18,937 nt of DNA. Source: Acidobacteriota bacterium (GTDB lineage: Bacteria; Acidobacteriota; Blastocatellia; Pyrinomonadales; Pyrinomonadaceae). Shown here one piece after another: positions 8,499 through 16,667 of this stretch; within the stretch, counting starts at the first letter, position 1, and every line of letters starts with the position of its first letter. The notes beneath the pieces are model-generated. The model saw nothing but the letters and a program-made list of their open reading frames with translations, was not told the origin of the DNA and did not search any database. A program made the translations under genes and the position numbers. Location of the stretch: contig JAKOSS010000443.1 in assembly GCA_029777145.1 (NCBI GenBank), positions 1 to 18,937 of the forward strand. Reading direction: 5' to 3'.

Positions 8499-11400
8499 AT
8501 GAAAACATCCATCAGCGCCCTTTCGCGCGTCTTTCTAATTGTCCTATTTGCAATCATTTGTATTCCAAACGCAGGCTCGCAGCTCGCGCTCCGCGAAGTT
8601 CGGGTTCCGTCCGGCGAAATCGTCGGATCGGCCGTTGATCGCGACAAAAAAACGGATTACGGCCGATTGCCGCTTCACTTCGAACCGAATTCCGGCCAAT
8701 CCGCGGACGGCGTGAAATATCTGTCGCGCGGCAACGGATATGGCGTCTTTCTTGACGAAGGCGGCGCGACGTTGGTTTTGACCGACGAGCGTGAACGAAA
8801 CGAAGGCAGTTCGAAACGGTCGGCCTCCGCGATCCGCATGAACCTCCTCGGCGCGAATTCGGCCGACGGTTCAGGTGAGTCGGAGCTTGAAAGCCGTTCG
8901 AATTACTTCATCGGAAACGACCCTGAAAATTGGCGGACCAACATCCCGAATTACGAGAAAGTGCGGTTCAAAGGCGTTTACGACCGGATCGACGTCGTCT
9001 ACTACGGGAATCAACGACGGCTCGAGTACGATTTCGTCGTCGCGCCCGAGGCCGATCCGTCGTCGATCAAGCTTGGTTTCGACGGCACGCGTTCGGTTTC
9101 GGTCGATCCCGATTCGGGTGATCTCCTGCTTGAAACGGACCTCGGGACCGTTCGCCAGCACAAGCCGATCGCTTTTCAGCAGATCGACGGGGAGCGGATC
9201 GACATTGTTTCGGCTTATTTGAAGACCGAGGAAGGCGTCGGGATCCGGCTGGGCGACTACGATCGGACGCGTGAACTTGTCATCGATCCGATCCTTGCCT
9301 ATTCAAGTTATCTCGGCGGTTCAAGTACCGACCTCGGTACCGACATCGCCGTCGATTCTGAAGGCAACGCTTTTGTGACCGGCTACACGATCTCCGTCGA
9401 TTTTCAGGTCACGCCCGGAGCCTTGAAAACCCAGCTCTTGCCGATCGGTTCAACCGTTTACGGCGTCGACGCGTTTGTCTCAAAGATCGATCCGGCCGGC
9501 ACCGGTTTTGTTTACTCGACGTATCTCGGTACGAATGCGGGTTCGGACTACGGTTACGGGATCACGGTCGACGGCGCGGGAAACGCCTTCGTGGTCGGCA
9601 ACACGGATCATGCGTCGTTTCCGATCGTCGCGGCCGACCAGCCGACGTTCGGCGGAAACGGCGACGGCTTCATTGCCAAGCTGAACCCTTCCGGATCCGC
9701 GCTGCTCTTTTCGACGTTCGTCGGCGGCAGCGGTTCGGACAGCGCCTACCGGCTCCGCATGTCGGGCGACGACCTGTTCGTCGTCGGTCAGACGCTGTCC
9801 GGGAACTTTCCGACGACCGCAGGCGTCCTGAAACCGGCACCGTGTTCAGGCGCCGGCTGCCCGACGATCGCCACGGACGCATTTCTTTCACGCTATTCGC
9901 CGACGGGAACCAAAATCTGGTCGACGCTTTTCGGCGGATCGAGTTCGGACTTCGCGTTCGATATCGCGGTCGATTCCGCGCAGAATTCCTACGCCGTCGG
10001 ATACACGCTTTCGACGGACCTTCCCGTCACTGCCGGCGCATTTCAGGCCGCAAACAGCGGCGGTCAGGACGGCTTCGCGGCGAAGGTGAATTCGTCCGGA
10101 ACCGCGCTTGAATACGCGACCTATCTCGGCGGCGGTCTGCAGTCGGACCGCATTTGGTCGGTCGATGTCGATGACGCGGGAAACGCGTACCTCGCGGGAC
10201 AGACCGAGAATTCGGGCTTTCCGACGACCGCCGGCGCGTTCGACACGACCTGGAACAACAGTGCCGACGCATTCGTCACGAAACTCAATCCGGCGGGCAC
10301 GGCGCTCGTTTATTCGACATTCCTCGGCGGAGGCGGCTCCGACAAGGCGTTCGCGATCCGCGTCGTGAACGGCGAGGCGATCGTTGGCGGCGAAACCCTG
10401 TCCGCGAATTTGAACTTCCCATTGCGGAACTCGCTTCAAGGCAACCTCGGCTCGATGTTTCTGACGCGGCTGAACGTTGACGGCAGCGATATCAAGTACT
10501 CGAGCCTGCTCGGTACGGGAGGCGTAAGGTCGATCGCGGTCGATTCCGCCGGCAACGCATACCTGACCGGAGAAGGCCATTACCTGCCGACGACGGCCGG
10601 CGCGTTCCGTTCGGTGAGGACCGGAAATTCGACAGTTCCCGACGGATTCGTGATGAAGATCGCGCCGACCGACGAAGGCGTTCCGGTTTACGCGATCAGC
10701 GGGACGGTCAATGATACGACGCCGTTCGGCCAGATCACGGTCACGATCTCCGGCACCGTGAACCGTTCAGTCGTGCTCAGCGGCTCGCGCCAGTACTCGT
10801 TCGGCGGACTGCCGGCCGGCGGAAATTACACCGTCTCGGCGCACAAGGTCGGCTACTCGATGCTTCCCGAAAACGCGGTTTTCAACAATCTCGGCGCAAA
10901 TCAGTTCGCCGATTTCACGGTTCAGGCGAACAATCCTCCGGAAGGCGTGATTACAAGTCCGGCTTTCGGAACGACGTATAATTCGCCGGCGTCGGTCACG
11001 ATCCAGGCGACAGCTTCGGATCCCGACGGCGATGCGATCACGCAGGTCGAATTCATCGCCTATTCGAGCGCCACCGGAAATGTCCCGCTTGCAGTTGATA
11101 CGACCGCACCGTACGAGTTCACGTGGGAGAACGTCCCGATCGGTACGTGGGCGCTCTATGCGATTCCGACCGATTCGCTTGGTTTGCGCGGCGGTTCGAC
11201 GCCGATCGTCCACGTCTTCGTCGTCGACGGAGCGGCGCCTGCCGTGTCGATCACGAGCCCGACCGAAGGACAGAACTTTGCCGAGGGCGACAACGTTCCG
11301 CTCGCGGCCGACGTCTCGTCGTCGGTCACGATCCTCGAGTTTTACGATCAGAACAACACGTTGATCGGCCGTCGCACGGCGAGCCCGTGGACGACGCAGT

Positions 11401-13742
11401 GGCGCGTCATGACGCCCGGCAACTACACGATCACGGCCAAGGGATTCACGTCGCAGGGACAATCGGCGACATCGGCACCGGTCGGGATCGTCGTCAACCC
11501 GATCAACCATCGGATCAGCGGACGAATCGTCGATTCGATCACCGGAGCCGGGATCGAAGGCGTGACGCTGAACCTGACGAGTCCTTCGAATCCGAACATC
11601 ACCGCGCAAAGGGTGTCGGACGCCGACGGCGCGTACCTGTTCACGGGCCTCGGAACGACGCCGAACGATTCGGTCGTCATCACTCCTTCGGGTGCGGGTC
11701 TGACATTTCAGCCGGCGACGCGCGGCATCGGATTCCTCGGATACATCGAATGGCCGAATCAGAATTTCACCGCAACGCGGGAAACGCAGATCACCGTCGC
11801 GATGACGAGTCCGGCGAACGGCGAGATCTATACCGCACCGGCGGCGATCGATCTCGCGGCCGATGCGTCGAGCAGTGCCGGCGCGATCTCGCGCGTCGAA
11901 TTCTACCGGCAATTCGGCTCGAACGTCCTTCTCGGAACCGACGATACGGCGCCATATTCGTTGCCGTTGACTGACGTTCCGGCCGGAAACTTCACGTATT
12001 TCGCCCGCGCCTACGATTCGACGGGCGCGGCGACCGATTCTGTGCCGGTGAGCGTGTCCGTGGCGGCGGCTCCGACCACCGTCCGGATCGTCGGGACGAT
12101 CGAGAATCCGGGCGGCGGATGGATGCCGGGAATCACCGTCCGGCTGGCCGGGACGGCAAACGGTTCGCCGGTCACGCAGACATCGGTGACGAACTCATTC
12201 GGGACGTTCGCGTTCTACAATCTGCCGATCGGCGGCGACTACACGGTTACGCCGCAGGCGATCGGGACGATGACGTTCACGCCGGAATCACAGACATTCA
12301 CCAATTTGACGGTGAACAACGACGACGTGCAGTTTCTATCATCTGCACCGAACCAGGCGCCGACGGTCGTCATCAACAGTCCGGCGGACGGATCGACTTT
12401 CAACATTCCGGGAACGATACCGATCAGCGCAACCGCCGCCGATTCCGACGGAACGGTCACGCATTTCAGGATCACGGCGGTCGGAAACAACCGCTCAACC
12501 ACGGTCGGCGAATCGAACAACGGGATACTCAATTTGAACTGGTCGCCGACCGCGCCGGGCCCGTACACACTATGGGCGACGGCCACCGACAACGGAGGAT
12601 TTCAGACATCGACATCGGTTGAGATAACCGTCACGAACAATACCCCGATCACAATCTCAGGTCGGATCGTCGATCGCAATTCGACCGGGATCGAAGGCGT
12701 CGCGCTCGAACTCAAGAACTTCCCCGAGACGAGCGTGGTCGCGACCGCGACGACCGACGCCGCCGGCAACTTTCTTATCGAGAACGTGCCGAGCTTCGGA
12801 AATTACGTCCTTCGTGCATCGAAGCTGAATTACACCTTCGCGCCGCAGAAGTGGACCCTTATCAACGTTTCGGCAAACGAGACCGGCGCCGACTTCACCG
12901 GAACGCTGCAATTGGCAAGATCGGAATTCGACGGCGACGGGGCAAGCGATCTCGCGGTTTGGCGGCCTTCGAACGGCGTCTGGTATGTCGAACGATCGAC
13001 CGACGGAAGTGCGACCTCGATCCAGTTTGGCGGAGCCGCGTTCGGCGATGTCGTCGTCCCCGGAAACTTCGACGGCGACCTGAAGACCGACTACGCGGTC
13101 TATCGCCACGGCGTTTGGTACATCCGTCAGAGCTCGAACGGACAGGTGCGGGTGACGAACTTCGGAATCTCCGGCGACAAGCCGGTCTCGGGAGATTTTG
13201 ACGGTGACGGAAAAACCGATCTCGCGGTGTGGCGTCCCACTGACGGCGTCTGGCACGTCCTTCGGAGCAGCGACGGCGGGTACGAATCGCGTCAGTTCGG
13301 ACTGAACGGCGACGTTCCGCTCGCCGGCGATTTCGACGCCGACGGCAAGAGCGACATCACCATCTGGCGGCCCTCAACCGGTGTCTGGCACATTCTCAGA
13401 AGTTCGGACGGCGGGTACTTTTCGACGCAGTTCGGACGTGACGGCGACGTCCCGTTGATCGGTGATTTCGACGGCGACAAACTCGCCGATCAAGCCGTTT
13501 ATCGGCCGTCAAGCGGCGAATGGTTCGCGACGCTCAGCGCTACGAACGGATTCATGATCCGCCAGTGGGGAATCGCGACCGACATTCCGGTGCCGGGAGA
13601 TTACGATCGCGACGGAAAGACCGATCTCGGTGTTTTCAGGCCGTCCGAAGGCAATTGGTACGTTCGTCGAAGTTCGGACGATTCCTATTTCGTAACGCAC
13701 TTCGGACTTGAGGGCGATATTCCCGTTCCGTCAGCATATTGA
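8499..13742 (+). CDS. Giant secreted SBBP-propeller / Ig / VCBS repeat protein
   Basis: This 1747-residue protein has a signal peptide (residues 1-28). The N-terminal domain usual in SBBP proteins follows (about 48-262; LHFEPNSGQ, SNYFIGNDPENWRTNIPNY). Seven SBBP repeats (about 264-730) are marked by YSTYLGG, VDSAGNAYVTG and FPTTAGAF-type motifs; seven fits one beta-propeller. A module train follows: carboxypeptidase-regulatory-like (about 733-815), two Ig-like (818-1000), regulatory-like (1003-1095), Ig-like (1098-1187), regulatory-like (1194-1280), Ig-like (1288-1380), regulatory-like (1384-1470). Six VCBS/FG-GAP-type repeats (1474-1747) carry GDFDGDGKTDLAVWRP calcium-loop motifs. No sorting signal or transmembrane tail is seen. 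The role is likely extracellular or surface binding; the ligand is unknown. A strong ribosome site (AAAGGAG, 8485-8491) lies seven bases before the ATG. Confidence 0.9.
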   Translation: MKTSISALSRVFLIVLFAIICIPNAGSQLALREVRVPSGEIVGSAVDRDKKTDYGRLPLHFEPNSGQSADGVKYLSRGNGYGVFLDEGGATLVLTDERERNEGSSKRSASAIRMNLLGANSADGSGESELESRSNYFIGNDPENWRTNIPNYEKVRFKGVYDRIDVVYYGNQRRLEYDFVVAPEADPSSIKLGFDGTRSVSVDPDSGDLLLETDLGTVRQHKPIAFQQIDGERIDIVSAYLKTEEGVGIRLGDYDRTRELVIDPILAYSSYLGGSSTDLGTDIAVDSEGNAFVTGYTISVDFQVTPGALKTQLLPIGSTVYGVDAFVSKIDPAGTGFVYSTYLGTNAGSDYGYGITVDGAGNAFVVGNTDHASFPIVAADQPTFGGNGDGFIAKLNPSGSALLFSTFVGGSGSDSAYRLRMSGDDLFVVGQTLSGNFPTTAGVLKPAPCSGAGCPTIATDAFLSRYSPTGTKIWSTLFGGSSSDFAFDIAVDSAQNSYAVGYTLSTDLPVTAGAFQAANSGGQDGFAAKVNSSGTALEYATYLGGGLQSDRIWSVDVDDAGNAYLAGQTENSGFPTTAGAFDTTWNNSADAFVTKLNPAGTALVYSTFLGGGGSDKAFAIRVVNGEAIVGGETLSANLNFPLRNSLQGNLGSMFLTRLNVDGSDIKYSSLLGTGGVRSIAVDSAGNAYLTGEGHYLPTTAGAFRSVRTGNSTVPDGFVMKIAPTDEGVPVYAISGTVNDTTPFGQITVTISGTVNRSVVLSGSRQYSFGGLPAGGNYTVSAHKVGYSMLPENAVFNNLGANQFADFTVQANNPPEGVITSPAFGTTYNSPASVTIQATASDPDGDAITQVEFIAYSSATGNVPLAVDTTAPYEFTWENVPIGTWALYAIPTDSLGLRGGSTPIVHVFVVDGAAPAVSITSPTEGQNFAEGDNVPLAADVSSSVTILEFYDQNNTLIGRRTASPWTTQWRVMTPGNYTITAKGFTSQGQSATSAPVGIVVNPINHRISGRIVDSITGAGIEGVTLNLTSPSNPNITAQRVSDADGAYLFTGLGTTPNDSVVITPSGAGLTFQPATRGIGFLGYIEWPNQNFTATRETQITVAMTSPANGEIYTAPAAIDLAADASSSAGAISRVEFYRQFGSNVLLGTDDTAPYSLPLTDVPAGNFTYFARAYDSTGAATDSVPVSVSVAAAPTTVRIVGTIENPGGGWMPGITVRLAGTANGSPVTQTSVTNSFGTFAFYNLPIGGDYTVTPQAIGTMTFTPESQTFTNLTVNNDDVQFLSSAPNQAPTVVINSPADGSTFNIPGTIPISATAADSDGTVTHFRITAVGNNRSTTVGESNNGILNLNWSPTAPGPYTLWATATDNGGFQTSTSVEITVTNNTPITISGRIVDRNSTGIEGVALELKNFPETSVVATATTDAAGNFLIENVPSFGNYVLRASKLNYTFAPQKWTLINVSANETGADFTGTLQLARSEFDGDGASDLAVWRPSNGVWYVERSTDGSATSIQFGGAAFGDVVVPGNFDGDLKTDYAVYRHGVWYIRQSSNGQVRVTNFGISGDKPVSGDFDGDGKTDLAVWRPTDGVWHVLRSSDGGYESRQFGLNGDVPLAGDFDADGKSDITIWRPSTGVWHILRSSDGGYFSTQFGRDGDVPLIGDFDGDKLADQAVYRPSSGEWFATLSATNGFMIRQWGIATDIPVPGDYDRDGKTDLGVFRPSEGNWYVRRSSDDSYFVTHFGLEGDIPVPSAY

Positions 13743-13751
13743 TCGATGGAC

Positions 13752-13777
13752 GAGGGTCCGGCGCTATTCGGACCCTC
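13752..13777. terminator. Hairpin between converging genes, possible bidirectional terminator
   Basis: GAGGGTCCG (13752-13760) pairs perfectly with CGGACCCTC (13769-13777) around an eight-base loop. It starts nine bases after the giant gene's stop and covers the stop codon and last codons of the converging glycosyltransferase gene. No T-run follows on either strand, so the call rests on stem strength and position. Confidence 0.5.
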
Positions 13778-14438
13778 CCCATTCGAACAGAACTTTGAAG
13801 GTCTGCGGGGCGCGGCGTCGCGCGTTGGCGTTGTTGGTCAGTTCGACGCGGAGTTTTTCGAGGTCGCGGGGTTCGTCGACGTCATACCACGACGGGACTT
13901 CGCGGAGGTGAAGACCGAGGTCGGACGCGTTCCTGAAGACGTCATCGAAAGTCCTCTGAGAACTCCACCGGACGCCGCCGAAGATCGACGGAACCGCGGT
14001 CCGCAGACCGATCAGATAAAATCCGCCGTCAGTCGTTTTTCCCAAAACGACGTCAGTTTCGAGTTCGAGAAACTCAAATGTCTGCTCGATGTAGTCCGCG
14101 GGAAATGTCGGGCTGTCGGTTCCGATCATCACGACCGACTCCGCGCCCGTCGCAAGCGCGTGTTCGAACGACGAAACGACGCGCTCGCCGAGATCATTTC
14201 CAACCTGCGCAAACGTTGCAATGTCGTTTCCGACGATTTTCGAAAGGGCCGATTGTTCCGACGCGGGCGAAAAGGCGATAATCACATTTTCGCAAATCCG
14301 ACGGGCCTTTTCCGTTGTGTCGGCGAGGAATGCCTTTGCGAGAGCCGCGCAGGATTCGGCCGGGATCATCGGCTCGAGCCGGGTTTTGACGGCACCCGGC
14401 AGCGGCACTTTGGCCATGATCACGATCGCGCGTTTCAT
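13764..14438 (-). CDS. CofC/MobA-like glycosyltransferase of arsenosugar clusters (TIGR04282 type, DUF2064)
   Basis: This 224-residue GT-A-fold protein matches the DUF2064/CofC-like family, often found next to arsenosugar genes. Visible motifs are the nucleotide-binding start MAKVPLPGAVKTRL (residues 8-21), GERVVSSFEHAL, the metal/sugar-nucleotide region IGTDSPTFP (105-113), and GKTTDGGFYLIGL with DGG at 137-139, followed by a WSS motif and a Trp-Tyr-Asp-Val-Asp-acidic end. ATG 14438 was chosen because the family starts at MKRAIVIMAK and a longer form would run into the divergent peroxidase-like gene. It probably transfers a sugar in making arsenosugars, a step inferred from context. Both divergent genes must be driven from the 53-base gap at 14439-14491. 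Confidence 0.85.
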   Translation of the reverse strand: MKRAIVIMAKVPLPGAVKTRLEPMIPAESCAALAKAFLADTTEKARRICENVIIAFSPASEQSALSKIVGNDIATFAQVGNDLGERVVSSFEHALATGAESVVMIGTDSPTFPADYIEQTFEFLELETDVVLGKTTDGGFYLIGLRTAVPSIFGGVRWSSQRTFDDVFRNASDLGLHLREVPSWYDVDEPRDLEKLRVELTNNANARRRAPQTFKVLFEWGGSE

Positions 14439-14491
14439 GGAATAGATTTTAACGCCGGAGTGATCTTTCAAGAAGTTCAGCGAATTTGGAT

Positions 14492-14821
14492 ATGCATTAT
14501 TACAACGAAGAAGATCTGGCCAGATTCGGCGAGATCGCAAAGTATCGTCCCGAACTTTTCGAGAAGTTCCTTGCCTGGTACAGCGCCTGTCAGGAAGAAG
14601 GGGCGCTGTCGAAGCGCGAGAAGGCGCTGATCGGACTTGCGGTCGCCGTCACCGTGCAGTGCCCGTATTGCATCGAAGCGTTCACCAATTCGTGCCTCGA
14701 GAACGGATCGAACATGGATCAAATGACGGAGGCGATGCATCTCGCGTCCGCGATCCGCGGCGGTGCGAGCCTCGTTCACGGCATCCAGTCGCACAACGCC
14801 CACGACAAAGTGAGCATGTGA
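14492..14821 (+). CDS. Arsenosugar-associated peroxidase-like protein (AhpD/CMD fold)
   Basis: The 109-residue protein belongs to the carboxymuconolactone decarboxylase/AhpD-like family, in the subgroup that accompanies the radical SAM protein ArsS. It is helical, with KREKALIGLAVAVTVQCPYC carrying the redox CxxC pair (C57, C60), followed by EAF, and later AMHLASAIRGGASLVHG. In AhpD relatives the CxxC pair is the redox-active site, so a thiol redox role seems likely, but the substrate in arsenosugar synthesis is not known to me. ATG 14492 was preferred over the TTG two codons earlier. It is divergent from the glycosyltransferase gene and 169 repeat-rich bases before arsS on the same strand. 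Confidence 0.85.
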   Translation: MHYYNEEDLARFGEIAKYRPELFEKFLAWYSACQEEGALSKREKALIGLAVAVTVQCPYCIEAFTNSCLENGSNMDQMTEAMHLASAIRGGASLVHGIQSHNAHDKVSM

Positions 14822-14824
14822 AGG

Positions 14825-14938
14825 CATTTGGGATTGCGGATCTGTTTGGAGTTCCGCCTTCAGGCGGCCCTTGGCATTTGGGATTGGGGATTTGGGAATT
14901 CGGAGTGCAATGCAGAAACGCGCACGAAGTAAGCGTGC
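14825..14938. repeat. Composite repeat patch within the arsenosugar cluster
   Basis: Two copies of GGCATTTGGGATTG (14823-14836 and 14872-14885) run into 7-base-period GGGATTG/GGGATTT sequence. Between them, 14844-14870 is a single copy of the hairpin family seen upstream of secA, with stem CCGCC-TTCA-GGCGG (14854-14867). At 14922-14938, GCACG and CGTGC flank a seven-base spacer. The patch separates the peroxidase-like gene from arsS. No promoter was identified within it. Confidence 0.7.
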
Positions 14939-14990
14939 ACGCTCGCGGACCTGGCGGGCCTTGCGTTAGATCATAGGCTGATTACTGATA

Positions 14991-15983
14991 ATGGATTCAG
15001 GGATTCAGATAACACGAAACGGACGAACGGCGATCCCGACGGCGTCGGCGCCGTTTGCGTCGCGGGCCGGCGATCTGAGCTCTATCTCGATCGACACGCT
15101 GCAGGTGAACGTCGGGAAGCTCTGTAATCAAGCTTGCAAGCATTGTCACGTCGATGCCTCGCCGAAACGCACCGAGATAATGTCCGCCGCGGTCGTTGAC
15201 GAGTGTCTGCGAGTCATCCGTGAGTCGTCGATCCCGACGCTCGACATCACCGGCGGCGCGCCCGAACTCAATCCGAATTTCCGGCGATTCGTGACGGAAG
15301 CGAGATCGCTCGGCGCGCATGTCATCATTCGTCACAATCTCACGGTGATGTTCGAAGACGACCAAACGGATTTGCCCGATTTTTTCGCGATCAACGGGGT
15401 CGAGATCGTCTCGAGTCTTCCGTATTTTCAGCAGACGCAAACGGACGCGCAACGGGGAACGGGCGTGTTCGAAAAGTCGGTCGAAGCCTTGCGTCGGTTG
15501 AACGCGGTCGGCTATGGCGCCGACGAACGGCTGAAGCTCAACCTCGTTTACAATCCCGTGGGCGCATTTCTTCCGCCCTCGCAGGCCGCGATCGAAGCCG
15601 ACTTCAAGCGCGAGTTGGACGCGCGTTACGGCATTGTTTTCAACAACTTGTACACGATCACGAACATGCCGATCGCGCGCTATCTCGATTGGCTGCGGCG
15701 TTCGGGCAACGAGGCGTCGTACATGACGAAACTCGTCAGCGCCTTCAATCCATCGACCCTTGGCGGGCTGATGTGCCGAAACATGGTCAGCGTCGATTGG
15801 AACGGCCGTCTGTTTGATTGCGATTTCAACCAAATGCTCGAGCTCGAAATGACGGAAGGCGCTTCGCGCACGATCTTCGATTTCGATTCGAATTCCTTGC
15901 GGAACCGGAAGATCGCGACCGCTGACCACTGTTACGGTTGCACCGCCGGCGCCGGATCATCTTGCGGCGGTTCCGTGGCGTAG
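14991..15983 (+). CDS. arsS: Arsenosugar biosynthesis radical SAM protein ArsS
   Basis: This 330-residue radical SAM enzyme carries the cluster-binding motif CNQACKHC (C45, C49, C52), followed by HVDASPKR, TGGAPELNPNFR and a typical TIM-barrel pattern. In arsenosugar synthesis ArsS acts on S-adenosylmethionine and methylated arsenic to form the 5'-deoxyadenosyl-arsenic intermediate. The Cys-rich tail DHCYGCTAGAGSSCGG (C314, C317, C325) is typical, and upstream GLMCRNMVSVDWNGRLFDCDF supplies further cysteines. Some family members are selenoproteins; this copy reads Cys throughout and ends at TAG. ATG 14991 is the first reasonable start, but no Shine-Dalgarno sequence is visible, and a start nearer IDTLQVNVGKLC is not excluded. 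The neighbouring glycosyltransferase and CxxC protein support the function. No arsM (arsenite methyltransferase) is in the window. Confidence 0.9.
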   Translation: MDSGIQITRNGRTAIPTASAPFASRAGDLSSISIDTLQVNVGKLCNQACKHCHVDASPKRTEIMSAAVVDECLRVIRESSIPTLDITGGAPELNPNFRRFVTEARSLGAHVIIRHNLTVMFEDDQTDLPDFFAINGVEIVSSLPYFQQTQTDAQRGTGVFEKSVEALRRLNAVGYGADERLKLNLVYNPVGAFLPPSQAAIEADFKRELDARYGIVFNNLYTITNMPIARYLDWLRRSGNEASYMTKLVSAFNPSTLGGLMCRNMVSVDWNGRLFDCDFNQMLELEMTEGASRTIFDFDSNSLRNRKIATADHCYGCTAGAGSSCGGSVA

Positions 15984-16031
15984 AATTCCGGAGTTCAAGA
16001 TTCCAGTCCTTAGCAGCATTCATCTATCAGC

Positions 16032-16110
16032 TTTCAGCTATCAGTTATCAGCTATTCCGAAGGTTCGGATCGGAGCTGGACTCGGAATAGCGGATAACTG
16101 ATAGCTGATA
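16032..16110. repeat. Long inverted repeat between converging genes
   Basis: The arm at 16032-16060 (ending GTTATCAGCTATTCCGA) and the arm at 16082-16110 are reverse complements at 27 of 29 positions around a 21-base loop. Each arm is itself built from 7-base units of the TATCAGC/TATCAGT kind. It lies between the arsS stop and the SRPBCC gene stop, where a two-way terminator would be expected, but no T-run is present. Confidence 0.85.
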
Positions 16111-16130
16111 ACGGATAGTTGTTGCCTCGG

Positions 16131-16180
16131 ATTCTGAAATGCAAATCCTGGAATCTTGAAATGCGAAGCCTGGAATCTTG
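16131..16180. repeat. CTGGAATCTTGAAATGC-type repeat patch
   Basis: CTGGAATCTTG occurs at 16148-16158 and 16170-16180, with TGAAATGC spacers. Its reverse complement CAAGATTCCAG is at 15996-16006, so it flanks the long inverted repeat on both sides. The same motif family fills 18571-18814. Confidence 0.8.
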
Positions 16181-16185
16181 TCTGC

Positions 16186-16641
16186 CTAACCCCCAAATTG
16201 CTCCGCGATCACCTTGTATCTGTAATCGAAGATATATTCGAGTTCCCGGCGGACAAAAAAGTGCCCGATGTCGCCGAGCGGTTCGAGCGGCAGGCGATAG
16301 CGCACGAGGTCCGTCATCAGTGTTCCGCCTTCGGGAGTTTCCTCAAAAGTATGAAGGTGGATCCATTGCCGGTACGGCGACTTAAGCGCCGTATCGACAA
16401 AATCGTACGGCGGGTTCCATTGTGTGATCTCAGTCTTCCAGGTGATCGGAATTCCCCGGAGTTTCAGCCGGTAGTCGATCAGTGCGCCTTTGCGGATTTC
16501 GATCGGCTGCGGCGTGATGATGTGAAAGTTGAGTTCCGGCGGCGTGATGCGCTCAAGATTGCCGGCGTCCGCGAAAAAATCGAAGACCTCTTCGCGTGGC
16601 CGGTTGATGGTCTGTTGTCGTTCGATCGAGTGTTCTGCCAT
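16186..16641 (-). CDS. SRPBCC-family (START-like) ligand-binding protein
   Basis: This 151-residue protein has the SRPBCC helix-grip pattern of the COG4276 kind: QQTINRPREEVFDFFADAGN, LERITPPELNFHI, the GALIDYRLKLRGIPITWKTEI strand region, a W-Q-P-P-Y-like turn (QWNPPYDFVD), and HTFEETPEGGTLMTD. The tail RRELEYIFDYRYKVIAEQFG is a C-terminal helix. Proteins of this fold bind hydrophobic ligands in a cavity; no ligand can be inferred. ATG 16641 was chosen because AAGGGAAGG lies just upstream, rather than the ATG ten codons earlier. It is the last gene of the TetR-linked run, 26 bases after the polytopic membrane protein, and is probably co-transcribed with it. Confidence 0.85.
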   Translation of the reverse strand: MAEHSIERQQTINRPREEVFDFFADAGNLERITPPELNFHIITPQPIEIRKGALIDYRLKLRGIPITWKTEITQWNPPYDFVDTALKSPYRQWIHLHTFEETPEGGTLMTDLVRYRLPLEPLGDIGHFFVRRELEYIFDYRYKVIAEQFGG

Positions 16642-16667
16642 TTCCTTCCCTTGTTCGTTTCTTGAGT

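Noticed and set aside
10767..11912. A 381-codon minus-strand frame inside the giant secreted protein gene
   Set aside because: It is antisense to well-defined repeat modules, is extremely Arg/Asp-rich and has no signal or domain. It is a shadow frame.
15947..15983. Selenocysteine at the ArsS C-terminus
   Set aside because: Some relatives are selenoproteins, but the motif here reads Cys codons throughout and the gene ends at TAG, with no in-frame TGA.
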